A stretch of 64,000 nucleotides of DNA from Ampelocalamus luodianensis (taxonomy: Eukaryota > Streptophyta > Magnoliopsida > Poales > Poaceae), in the NCBI GenBank assembly GCA_036346255.1, contig CM070617.1:4939501-5003500 (forward strand), written 5' to 3'. The notes under the pieces were generated by a model that saw only the letters and a program-made list of their open reading frames with translations, ran no database searches and had not been told where the DNA came from. Shown in pieces: positions 45,201 to 55,686 of this stretch; within the stretch, counting starts at the first letter, position 1; every line of letters starts with the position of its first letter. The translations under genes were made by a program, and so were the position numbers.

Positions 45201-48200
45201 ACTGTAAAACTTCAGTTAAACCGGGTATTTAAGCCTTGGATGCGTGGAATGAAAGCAAGATGAAAAAGCATATCCTTAGCATTCTTAGAACGAGCGTAGA
45301 ACCCTTAGAACCCTAGCTACTTTCCCCTGTTATCGTTTCTGAACTATTTGGCAGAACCATCTGAATCCATTTCGTTCTTTTCGGATTTGATACAGTCGGG
45401 ATCTGACAAAGGTATCAGAGCTTAGCTCGATTCTTGGAGAAGGGATCGAATCGGTAATGGTTGAGTGAAATCAATCGATTTCCTCGTAAAATCCCAAAAC
45501 CGATTAGATCTGACGCTGGGAGCAAGGAGATGACGAAGACACGATCTCACGGAAGTCTGGTGGAGGAGGAAGGAAACTTAGATGCAAGATCTGAGATTGC
45601 GGCCTTGAAAGGTGAGATCTTGGAACTTAAGTCGTTAAGTACTGATGTGGAAGAAATCAAGAATCTCTTGAACTCTTGGGGCGCTCCACCATGGAGGATG
45701 TCCCAACAAGAAGAACAAGAACTGACTGAAAAGAGGACAGCAATGGAGAAAGGCAAGGTTAACTCAGGAGGTCAAATCTTCAAGAACTGTAACACAAACT
45801 GGTCCTTATCCAGCTTTTTCGGTGGGAATGATGACAGGTAGCAGTAGTAAGGGGGGAGTTACCGGGTGTATGCCACCATCTGCCTTTTTCATAGAACCGA
45901 ATAGGCAAGGGAACTACACTGTCCTCTCAGACACCGCCAAGGTGAGAACCTCGCATTTCACCCTAGACAATATGAGATGCATCAAGGAAATACTCGAGTT
46001 CATCAAGAGAGGACTCAAAATCCTATTGATGTGTATGGAGGTCATGTGCAGGATGGTAACCACTGGAGGAATGGAACAGCCACAGCGGTAACTGGGTTGA
46101 GAGGAGAAGATATGGGTCACTATCCAGGAGTTCAAATGTTTGATACCCAGAGAAACATGTATGTGGGGAATGCGTTGGGAAATTCAGCATACGCGGAAGC
46201 CATCATAAAAGGACCAAGACTGGAAATTCCTCTGTTCACAGGTGATGATGTGTTGAACTGGTTGAAACAGTGTGAGAAGTTTTTTGAAATCTCAGGAACT
46301 CCAGGAGATCAATGGGTTAATTTGGCAACAGCTCATTTCCAAGGCAGAGCAGCTACTTGGTTGAAGAATGTAGGTATTCCTTGGCAGCTACTCACTTGGC
46401 CACAGTTATGTTCAATGTCCATGGATAGATTCTCAGCTGCCAGTGCACATGAGGCAGTGGAACAGCTACTGAATATCCGACAATTCGGGTTGACTGTTCC
46501 TAGTTACATCGACAAATTCGAGGAGTGTGTGGAGCTAGTAAAAAGGGACCACCCCTACTTACATGAATCATTTTTGATGAGTTGTTTTATTGGAGGATTA
46601 AGGGGTGAAATCAAGCATGATGTATGCAGCCAGAAGCCACAAGGAATGATAGATGCTTACTGGTATGCAAAGACATATGAGAAGGCAGCACTGGCTAGGA
46701 AAAATGCTTCATCAGGAAACTTCAATAGGGGGAGATTTATTAGTAAACCAAATGAGAACTCTAAGGTGAATGATCAGAAGGGAGTTACAGGCAGAAACAA
46801 TTTGGAGAAGAATCATATACCCATGGGAGCAAAGAAGGAACAGACCTGTTGGTATTGTAAGGAACCTTGGCACAAACAGCATAGGTGCAAAGTAGGCAGG
46901 ACCATCCATATATTGCAAGAGCTTGATGAAAAGGAGGGGATGGAAGATGACCCAGAAGCAAATGAGGTGCCCGAAGGGGAAGAAGAAACTGCTCCTGGGA
47001 GCCCTGAGAGAGAGGAAACTAGGGAACAGTTGATGCAGATTTCCACCCATGCAAGAGATGGTACCACCGATCCACTACTTTCTCCCGATCATACAACTCA
47101 ATGGAAAGAGAGTCACGCCTAGTTGATAGTGGCAGTACCCATACTTTTATGAGTTTTGATTTTGCATTGAGAAGTGAAAGTTCTCTGATATCTACACCTA
47201 CCAAAAGGGTCAGGGTAGCAGGAGGAGGTGAACTAGTGACTGAGGCAATGGTTCAACCCATTACTTATCAAATCCAAGGAACCAACTTCAGGAATTCTTT
47301 CCAACTACTGAAGCTCAAAAGTTATGATGTGATATTGGGAGCAGATTGGATATATGATTATAGCCCCATTGGATTGGATCTCAAGAAGAGAATACTCACT
47401 ATTTCCAAGGAGGGAAATCTGATTACTTTCAGAGATTACACCATACCATGTTCCAGAATCAGTATCAGCAATGAAGGGTTACTGAAAATGATTAGTAAGA
47501 AGATAATGGGTTATGTGATTCAAGTACAACAGATTGGGATGATTGAGGCAAGCAAAGAGAGACTTCTCGGGGTAAAGGTAGAAGAATTGTTGTTCCAATT
47601 TGCTGATGTATTCCAAGAACACAAGGGGTTGCCTCCAAAAGGGAGTGTGATCATAGCATTGTATTGAGAAGTGGAGCTGAACCACCAAATCTCAGACCCT
47701 ACCGAGTCCCACATTATCAGAAGGAATCGATGGAGAGAATCATTCAGAATTGCTAGAAGTCGATGAGATTCGCCTAGTATGAGTCCATACTCATCACCGG
47801 TCAGAATGGTAAGAAAAAAAGATGGGAGTTGGAGAATGTGTGTAGATTATCGACAATTAAATGCCAAAACAGTTAAGAACAAGTTTCCTATGCCTATTAT
47901 AGAAGATTTGTTGGATGAATTACATGGAGCAGTGGTGTTCTCTAAATTAGATCTGAGATCAGGGTACCATCAGATTAGAATGAGAGAAGAAGACATTTCC
48001 AAAACAGCTTTTAAAACACATATGGGTCACTACGAATACAAGGTGATGCCATTCGGATTGACTAATGCTCCTGCTACATTCCAATCGTTAATGAACAACA
48101 TATTTGCTGAATACTTGAGGAAGTTTGTGTTGGTGTTTTTTGATGATATACTTATTTACAGCAAGGGGGCAGAAGAACATCAAGAACACTTGAATCTGGT

Positions 48201-51080
48201 TTTGAACAGATTGAGGAGTAACCAGCTAGTTGCCAAGTTAAGTAAATGTACCTTTGCTACTGATAGAATTGAATACTTGGGTCATGTTATATCAGCTGAA
48301 GGGGTTTCCACAAATCCAAACAAGATAGCAGATGTAATCAAGTGGCCTCAACCTACCAGTATATCTAAGTTGAGGGGATTCCTGGGTTTAACGGGATACT
48401 ACAGACGTTTTGTGAAGGATTATCGGAGAATATGCAGGCCTTTGCATGATATGCTAAAAAAAGGATGCTTTTCAATGGGGTGCCACACAATCTGAGGCCT
48501 TTGACAGATTGAAGGAGAAAATGACTACATGTCCTGTATTAGCTTTGCCCAATTTTGAGAAGCCTTTTGTACTGGAAACCGATGCATGTGGGACTGGGAT
48601 TGGTGCTGTGTTGATGCAAGAGGGTAGGCCAATTGCTTACTACAGCAAGACTTTAGGTCCAAAGGCAAATGGTAAATCAATTTATGAGAAGGAGGCTTTA
48701 GCAATTTTGGAAGCTCTTAAGAAATGGAGACATTATCTGCTGGGAAACCCATTGGTAATTAAAACAGATCAGCAAAGCTTGAAATATATGGCCACCCAAA
48801 GGCTAACAGAGGGAATTCAGCATAAGTTGCTACTGAAATTACTTGAGTTTGACTATCAAATTGAGTATAAGAAGGGGAAAGAGAACTTGGTTGCTGATGC
48901 ACTTTCAAGGAGAGATGTAATAGAAGGAAAACAGGTTGCTAACAACCCAGATTTTATATGTGCTCCAATGGTGGTGATAATTCCTGAATGGATAGAAGAG
49001 GTTAAAGAAAGTTACTTGGGGGATTCCGGTTTTTCAGCAATGATGGAGAAGATTCATTCGAGTGATTCTCATGATCAAGGATACACTATAAATGGAGGTC
49101 TCATCAGATATAATAATAGAATCTATGTAGGAGACCAGGGAGGAATCAGAACCAAACTAATACACAACCTTCATGCATCTGCGGTAGGAGGGCATTCTGG
49201 GATGAGAGCTTCTTATCAGAGGGTGAAGAAGCTATTCTATTGGCCAAAGCTTAAAAAACAGGTAGAGATGCTAGTAGCAGAATGTCCAGTATGTCAGTTA
49301 AACAAGACTAAGAAGGTACATCCACCTGGTTTATTGGATCCATTGGAAATCCCTGACCTAGCATGGACTCATATCTCCATGGATTTCATAGAAGGACTGC
49401 CTAAATCCAAGGGAAAGGATGTCATCTTGGTAGTAGTGGATAGATTGACTAAATATTCCCACTTTGTTGCTTTAGCTCACCCCTATACAGTCCAACAAGT
49501 GGTCCAGTTATTCATGGATAATATTTACAAACTGCATGGCATGCCAATGTGCTATTGTCACCGATGGACAGTGGTGTTTACAAGTAATCTATTTCAAGAA
49601 ATATTCAAAACTCTCAAGGTTTCATTGAGATTTAGCACAAAGATATCACCTCAATCGATGGCCAAACCGAGAGAGTAAATCAATGCTTGGAAGCTTATCT
49701 CGTAAGCATGGTATTTCAAGAACCCAGGGAATGGTATACATGGTTACCTGATGCAGAATGGTGGTATAACACCACCTACCACACTTCTTTGAAGACCACA
49801 CCCTTCCAAGCACTATATGGATATTGTCCACCACAAATCGGGGAAACATCCATTCTCGTGATATCTCCAAGATGCCGAACCACTATTGAGAAGAAAGAGG
49901 AGATGATGAACCGAATCAAGGAAAACCTACTCATGGCTCAGAACCGAATTAAATTCTTTGCTGATAAGTTGAGATCCGAGCGGCAGCTCCAAGAAGGTGA
50001 GATGGTGTATCCAAGATACAACCATATAGGCAAAATGCTTTTGGATTAAGAGGATCCCTTAAGCTAAGATCCAAATATTATGGCCCATTCAAGATTCTTC
50101 GAAGATTGGCAATCGTGCTTACAAATTGTTATTACTCGACACCGCCAAATACATCCAGATTCCATGTGAGTCAATTGAAGAGACATATGGGTGATCATGT
50201 CGTTCCTTTACCCAACGCACTCTTGTTGGTCCCGATGGCAAGCTCGAATCGAACCGTGGTCGTTATCAACCGAAGGATAGTTCCTCGCAGAGACTCGTGA
50301 TAGCTCGCTGGTTGATCCATTGGCAAAACTTGACTCGAGAGGATGCGCCCGGGAAGATGTTTCGCTCATTCAAAAGGCTTTTCCAAATTTCGCACTTGAG
50401 GCAAGGTCGGTCTCAAGAAAGCATTGTCGATCCTAAATTCGCTTAAATCACCGTGAGGAAAACGGCGCAGAAAAGAACGCTGGACGACTTCACTTATTGC
50501 ACATCGATGGTCCAGATGCGCTGAGGAAAGGGAAGTTAAATCTAACGGCAAGGGAGGCTTACGATGGTTTAGACCGACGATTGTCATGTTCTCGCTGCTC
50601 TTCTTTCGAGACTTTTCTTTTACTTCAAGAACTTTGCTTATTTCACTACACCAGAAACTTCGCTAAACCGGTATTTAAGCCTTGGATGCGTGGAATGAAA
50701 GCAAGATGAAAAAACATATCCTTAGCATTCTTAGAACGAGCGTAGAACCCTTAGAACCCTAGCTACTTTCCCCTGTTATCGTTTCTGAACTATTTGGCAG
50801 AACCATCTGAATCCATTTCGTTCTTTTCGGATTTGATACAGTCGGGATCTGACATAAAGGCGAGGGTCTTGCCGGAGCCGGTGGAGGCGTCGACGGCCAC
50901 GTCCTTGTGCGACAGCAGCAGCGGGATGGCCGCCGCCTGCACCGGCGTGCACCGCCGGAAGCCGCCGCGCTTTAGGGCCTCCACCACCTCCGGGGATAGG
51001 GCGGGGGAAAGCTCCGAGAACCTCTGCTCCGTCAGCGCGCGCTTCCGGGCGGCCGCTGCCGCCGGCGAGGAGGAGGCCAT
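39266..51080 (-). CDS. RH18: DEAD-box ATP-dependent RNA helicase 18, exon 1 interrupted by a retrotransposon
   Basis: Ten minus-strand exons: 50855-51080 plus 44909-44964 (exon 1, split), then 44571-44807, 44206-44466, 43973-44052, 43755-43860, 43492-43605, 43298-43396, 43056-43145, 42675-42925 and 39266-39683. Without the insertion they join in phase to 645 residues with no stop, the usual RH18/DDX55 (Spb4-like) length. Motifs: Q motif CTPVQ, motif I ASTGSGKT (65-72), Ia PTREL, II DEAD (178-181), III SAT (209-211), then the helicase C-terminal domain with HRAGRTAR, and a Lys/Glu-rich tail. The family acts in nucleolar 60S ribosome assembly. The Ty3-type element at 44970-50854 lies between F75 and I76, with TAAAG duplicated. 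Any transcript from this allele should lose the protein unless the insert is removed, yet every other exon is intact. Intron 9 (about 3 kb) holds a further LTR candidate. Confidence 0.93.
39860..42516. mobile_element. Possible long solo LTR in RH18 intron 9
   Basis: The segment starts TGTGATG and ends CATCACA, a 7-base inverted repeat of TG...CA type, and is clearly foreign to the flanking intron: a CCG-rich first 600 bases, then AT-rich sequence. A TTTAAAT TATA-like box lies near 40074. I see no coding sequence of gag or pol. No 5-base target duplication is visible (AATAG before, AAGTT after), so the limits are uncertain and the insert could be composite. The length of 2.66 kb would fit long-LTR Ty3 families in grasses. 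Confidence 0.45.
44970..45418 (+). repeat. 5' LTR of the Ty3-type element
   Basis: 449 bp, TGTCAG...CTGACA. The GTATTTAAGCC TATA-like motif near 45226 probably starts the element transcript. The second half agrees almost perfectly with the 3' LTR, while the first half differs by many small changes. Confidence 0.9.
45419..45431 (+). promoter_or_regulatory. Primer-binding site (tRNA-Met type)
   Basis: AAGGTATCAGAGC begins directly at the end of the 5' LTR. It matches the complement of the initiator tRNA-Met 3' end (TGGTATCAGAGC) except at the first positions. It would prime minus-strand DNA synthesis. Confidence 0.75.
45530..47122 (+). pseudogene. gag region of the Ty3-type element
   Basis: The N-terminal piece starts at the ATG near 45530 and has a coiled-coil-like Glu/Lys/Leu segment. 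Frameshifts near 45800 and 45965 move the reading to the main frame (45977-47122). That frame holds the capsid-like Retrotrans_gag region (IPLFTGDDVLNWLKQCEKFF at about 46220-46290) and a zinc knuckle CWYCKEPWHKQHRC at about 46848-46890, followed by a Glu-rich linker that ends in a stop before the protease frame. The packaging protein would not be made intact. Confidence 0.82.
47101..47667 (+). pseudogene. Protease region of the Ty3-type element
   Basis: The aspartic protease motif LVDSGSTHTF lies at about 47116-47145 and the flap/ILGADW region near 47335-47350. The frame differs from gag and ends at a stop near 47667, before the reverse transcriptase. A second short frame-shifted stretch links to 47779. 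Confidence 0.8.
47779..48495 (+). pseudogene. Reverse-transcriptase domain of the Ty3-type element
   Basis: The domain runs from SPYSSPVRMVRKKDGSWRMC to the GFLGLTGYYRRF connection. The catalytic FFDD is intact at about 48138-48149, and KLDLRSGYHQI and MPFGLTNAPATFQ are present. A single-base frameshift in the A7 run near 48460 separates it from RNase H. The domain itself looks undamaged, but it is cut off from its neighbours. Confidence 0.88.
48509..49678 (+). pseudogene. RNase H and integrase region of the Ty3-type element
   Basis: RNase H is recognised by ETDACGTGIGAVLMQ at about 48575 and by EALAILEALKKWRHYL. The integrase zinc finger follows (GGHSGMRASYQ ... CPVCQLNK, about 49185-49310), then the first catalytic Asp in SMDFIEGLPKS. 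Around 49560 the usual VTDRD motif reads CHRW after a small deletion, and HPQSDGQTER is garbled near 49650, so the integrase core is broken. The remainder (49687 to about 50400) continues in other frames. Confidence 0.85.
49687..50400 (+). pseudogene. Integrase C-terminus and chromodomain-like tail, frameshifted
   Basis: Continuation of integrase (EWYTWLPDAEWWYNTTYHTS, PFQALYGYCPP) is readable to about 50040. After that, VSQLKRHMGDHVVPLPNA (near 50165-50220) and an HWQNLTREDA-like piece (near 50322-50350) appear in different frames. A purine-rich tract is not recognisable before the 3' LTR. Small deletions are dense here. Confidence 0.7.
50425..50854 (+). repeat. 3' LTR of the Ty3-type element
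   Basis: 430 bp. The region from about 50540 onward is nearly identical to the 5' LTR except for a cluster at about 50590-50670. Differences are concentrated in the first 250 bases and are mostly one- to three-base losses next to CAG or CTG. Confidence 0.9.
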
Positions 51081-51485
51081 GGCGAGAGCTGTGTTGCAGC
51101 GGTCGGTGTGCTCAGTCCGGCTCTGCCTCTAGGGTTCGAGACGAGGGTTTAGCTCTATAGTTGATGCATTTGGGCGACCCGCAAACTAAACTCGGAGACG
51201 TTTAACAACTATACGTAAGTCAGCCTTGAAGACGTATTTAATGTGGCACCGTACATAAGACCTGTAGGCTGTAGGCGGATCCAAAGCTGTGCTCATCGAG
51301 CTTGAATGCGTATTTTCCTTCGTATTAAACCCAATCTGAAAGGAGTGCATATGCATGGGTGTATACAGGTGTATTTTGCTTCAACTGTTTTCTGCGCAGT
51401 ACAATACATCGTCAACAAAAAAAGTTAAAAACAAAAAGAAAAAGGACGGCGCTTGAAGAACTCCAGACAGCTCTTTCACTCCTTG

Positions 51486-54118
51486 TCAGTCTTCATTTTG
51501 TTCAACGGATGCAACTGTGACAGCACTGCCTTGCTCATTCACTTTCTCTTCTACGTCACCACCCTGCAAATATCACACAAAAGAAAGAAACCCAAGGTGA
51601 AACAACATTATCTACATACCAAAATTGAATGATTTTGTAGTTCAACCTCATCATCATCTGGGATCACCACTGTCTTCACTTGTGCGACAATGACTGTAAT
51701 GTCATCCATCTTACCACCTAAGGTGACAAAATTTTAGGCATCATGAGCTTACTGATTTTGCCGCATAGAATAGAGCATGGCAACATGTAATGAGCTCATG
51801 CTTGCCTATTAGTTTGGCCCGAGTAGTTTCTTCCACCAGGGGACATCAAAACCCTGCATGTAAGTAATCAAAATGAAACGTGTTCTGTCATCTTTTATAG
51901 CAAACAAGTTGTAACAACCTGTAAATAGTGACAAGAAGAAGAGAAGTTTGTCATAAGAGGTATTTGTTTCGCACCCTACTCCGGGCCTCCATGGAGTAGG
52001 GTGAATCAAAAGTAACATCCACCGAATGTTTTCTTGCAAGCTCTGCCAATGCTTTTGCTGTGCAACATAACAAAGCTTTCAGAAGGGTTAGAAGGACTGG
52101 AACATGTGTTTTATGTCCCCAGTTGAAGAAGCGAGAGATTTACCAGCTTCATCTACCCCTGGAGACTCAGAAATGGCAGAAATAATCTCTTGATCAAAGA
52201 TATTGTCAAAAAATCCATCTGAGCCACTCACAATCATATCACCCTCCATAAGATTTACAGTGCAAACCTGATAGATAAACCAAAGGGGTCAAAATCAGAA
52301 AGCAACTATCTTAAAAAAATGCTTTTCTCCTTCCGTTCGGCTGTCGACCGGGGTTCTTAGCCGAGTCCTCGCTTGATTAGCTTGTATCTTCCTGTTTTGT
52401 GTATTTCGGATTCTTCCGGTTTCTCTCGTCTAATGAAATGTTGTGCAAAGCTTTTGCACAACCTTGAAAAAAATGCTTAAATCTTGTTTGGCTGTATTGA
52501 CTACTGTAGTGAAGCTCACTATATCTCAAGTAAATAGGAAGTGTCTGTATGTCCATATATACTGGTAAAACGATCTTTACACACACTTGACTATTATTTT
52601 GACCTACAACATGAAGATCCAACAAAAAAAAAACGCTGGACCTTCCTACCTGGTTGACTTTCATATATATGAAGCCACCTACGGAGCTTAAACTTTTAGA
52701 GTGCGATGTCGTGTCATATTGCTGGTGCTTCAACAGTAATAAAAAAGAACACATGATTAGAATTTATAAGAAGGTATGTACCAGTGCATCCTGATATGTT
52801 TGACCAACTGCCTCGGAGCTTATCTGATATGGACAGTCAAAGTAATGTTCTTGAGGACATGTAGAGAACATCACTTGGCCTAATATGTTATCGAAGAAGA
52901 GAAAAAACAACAGATTAAAATTGGTATGAAGTATGTTAAGAAATTTCAGATAAATATAAATTCAATCATGTTCACCTTCCCGAATAACTTTCAAACCACA
53001 ATCTCCCACACTTGCAATTTTCAGAATCCCAGTCTTCTCAAGCATTGCGATGATTCTGTTACCATTGCAAAGAATTTTATACCTTTTGAAATGTCTGCCA
53101 GAACAAAGAGTGACCCGTAAGGCTGTAACATAATCACTGGAAAAAATATTACTTACACTGTTGCAGATCCAACAGAAGAAGTTGCAGCATGAGCCTTCAT
53201 TAGAAGAAACTGAGGATCATGATTGACCTGTGAAGGATAGCAACTTCTATGCGATATGTAAATTTTTCACGAGTATAGCGTATATGACATGGTATTTAAA
53301 CATACTTTTATTTAGCAGTACTGATTTAGAAATACCTCCTCATCCTTGAGAAAAGTAGAGCTGTTTGCCATGAGCTCTCGAGAAAACAGAGCTGGATTGA
53401 CACCCTTTTCTGCCCATCTGTCAGTAGATAAGAGAATGACTAGCAGGATAAAAGCCATGTGTCAATGCAAATTGCTGAAAACAACATATATTTCTTGATA
53501 AGAGCTGAAAGCAATCCAAAATAGAAGAGGGAAAAACTGATCACAGTTCATTGCAGCACTTCTTGAAAAAAAGTTCATTACAGCAAAGATGGCGTACCCT
53601 GAAACACCATCTGCAATGGCAAATACTCCACCAGTATCACCATTCACAAAGAAAGCATCTTCTCCGCCAGTCTCAGCCTTGAAAATGTGCAAAATGATTC
53701 AACATTAAACATTGGCTACTTCAGATGGGAAAAAGAAATAAAAGTCCCAGAAAATATATGATACGTAAACAACCAATATTGTCAATTGTGTATCTGCTAA
53801 CCTTTCTTGGGTGTGGGATTAGATGGGTTCCAATAGATAACACAGCCTCCAACCTACAATCACAGGTTCACATGACCAAATGCTGACAGATACACCACAA
53901 ATACTGCTCGAGATTAAACTCTTATCCTAGGTTCCAAGAATTGGACACAATCAAGCATTTGTGAACTATGGTTTCTTGAAACAAAGGTCGAAGAAGAAAG
54001 GGGCATACTTGGCGGCGCGAAGAGGGGAGAAACGCGAGCGGCGAAGTGGAGGATGGGGAGAAGGGGAAGAGCAGTGGAGGCGAGGGGGCGAGAGGCGGGA
54101 AGCAGTGAAGGCCGCCAT
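51486..54118 (-). CDS. PBCP: Photosystem II core phosphatase-type PP2C (frameshift near 3' end)
   Basis: Twelve exons: 54009-54118, 53802-53853, 53598-53677, 53336-53417, 53157-53227, 52976-53055, 52792-52880, 52144-52267, 51975-52057, 51806-51853, 51647-51717 and 51486-51563. The N-terminal 36 residues are Ser/Pro/Arg-rich, like a chloroplast transit peptide. The PP2C metal-binding motifs are GGEDAFF (D61), ADGVSGWA (D77), SVGDCG, SGSDGFFDN and GGKMDDITVIVA. The sequence resembles Arabidopsis PBCP, which dephosphorylates D1, D2, CP43 and PsbH in the thylakoid, and would be about 322 residues. Exon 10 lacks one base in CTCGGGCCAAAC, so the frame meets TAA after KKLLGPN and the last third-motif region is lost. 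Intron 10 uses a GC donor (G|GCAAGC). The base loss could be a real mutation or a G-run error. GET4 lies divergently upstream. Confidence 0.88.
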
Positions 54119-54431
54119 TGCTGCTGCTATATCTCCTCGCTTCCGTCGCCCGCGGCAAACGTGAAGCACTAGTGGAGGCAGGCAGGCCACATCAACATGG
54201 CTGTTGCCTGTTGGTGGGTAATGGTCGCACCTTCCAGGCTTTCTTTCACTGGGAATCACTGGTACCCAGTGGCCAGTGTAAACTCCTCTTTCTTCAGTTT
54301 GGTCCCTGACATTCCCAGCTTTGCTGCATCTAAGGCCCTTAGCATATCCTGAATCATTCATTAGATGCTAAGATTACATAAAATAATTTTGTGAGTGCAG
54401 TTTTGGTACTTTAAAATTTTAGACCTTCCAG

Positions 54432-54496
<65 letters not shown>

Positions 54497-55686
54497 CGTG
54501 TGATATTCAAGGTATGTCCTTTGTTTTAGAGATATAGAAAATCACACAATAATCCTTAAATCAGAGAAAAAAAACAAAATTCCTATAAATTCTTCCATTA
54601 ATCGGGAGAAGAAGAGAAGATCTTTACCACTGATTTTGGGAAAGCCATATTATAACAATGTAGATTAATCATATAGATATTTCAATTGTTACGATTGTAT
54701 AACAAATATAGTTATAATTTTCAAAGGTATTAGAGATATATAACGAATACAATATGTTGCAATATCTATCGGCATAATTGTCTAGAAAATTCCACTAGTT
54801 TTCAACACTTGTTTAGACCATTCTAATTTTCAACACTAGGAAACAAAAAGACTAAACAATCGTGTGCTTACACGAAAGAACTTCACATTGATTCCACCAA
54901 AGAGTTGAGAAAAGATTAATACACCTTGGGATACAATGTTTTGTTGGATAGTACAAATCTGTCTTTGTTCTATTTTTATACTATATTCTACTTCATTCGG
55001 TCACAAAACATGCCGTTTTTGGATACATGCAATCAAACTTTCAAAATTTTGATTATCGATATTTTTAAAATATTTAGATTGCATACATGAAAGTAATATA
55101 TGTAAATTTATCTTAAAATTTATTTTTATAATATTTTAATTTTATTAGGTTTTATAAATATATTACAATAAAATTTAGTGATCGAAGTTATGTTTTGTGA
55201 CCGTGTGTCCAATATGACACGTTTTTTTTTATGGAATGAAGTAATTTGTTACTACAGTTTTGTACTATAATAATACCACTAAGGTTAAGGTATTTTTCAA
55301 AATTCAAGTCGACGAACCATTATCTGATGGTACAAACTACGTAAGCAAAGGTACTATAACAAGCCCAAGGATAGCAGAGCCAAACTGCAAAGTCAGACAA
55401 GGACAAAATCCAGGAATAGGTGAATTCCCAAGGGGTTCGAAGACCAATACAGAGCGTAAATCTGAGAAGTGCTTTACGATTCGCGCGAGCACGATCAGCG
55501 CCCACCCAACCACGTCCAACTCATAAAGACAAGCAAGTCCCCCGTTGTATCGCCGGAGCGGCGGAGCCCAGCTTGTCTCGAGGGTGTATTCGTGAAGCGA
55601 CGCCGCGATTCCGATCACCACGGCGTGCGCCTCCTCCACTGCCGCCGCCGCCGCCGCCGCCGCCGTGGTGAGCTCGCCGGAGAGAC
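54119..55686. other. Divergent promoter region of PBCP and GET4
   Basis: This interval separates the divergently transcribed PBCP (-) and GET4 (+). The middle, about 54430-55260, is strongly AT-rich and includes a (CA)n(TA)n microsatellite. The last 200 bases are the GC-rich GET4 leader with a (GCC)8 run at 55641-55665. I see no coding gene. Confidence 0.55.
54432..54494. repeat. (CA)n(TA)n microsatellite
   Basis: About seven CA units followed by about 23 TA units. It is a likely length-polymorphic marker and a site of assembly uncertainty. Confidence 0.95.

Larger units (their letters stand above)
44970..50854 (+). mobile_element. Complete Ty3-type (chromovirus-like) LTR retrotransposon in RH18 exon 1
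   Basis: The element is 5885 bp long with 5' LTR 44970-45418 and 3' LTR 50425-50854. Both run TGTC...TGACA, and the insert is flanked by the 5-base duplication TAAAG (44965-44969 and 50855-50859). Directly after the 5' LTR, GGTATCAGAGC matches a primer-binding site for initiator tRNA-Met. Gag with a zinc knuckle, protease, reverse transcriptase, RNase H and integrase follow in the Ty3 order on the plus strand, antisense to RH18. A W-x-x-LTxEDAxWE-like motif near 50325-50375 suggests a C-terminal chromodomain. Size and LTR length fit the small Reina-like chromoviruses, but that lineage call is tentative. Several frameshifts break the polyprotein, so this copy is not autonomous as sequenced. 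Confidence 0.93.

Noticed and set aside
54009..54361. Longer N-terminus for the PP2C gene from an upstream in-frame start
   Set aside because: The extension has no similarity to PP2C proteins; the ATG at 54118 gives a transit-peptide-like start of the expected length.
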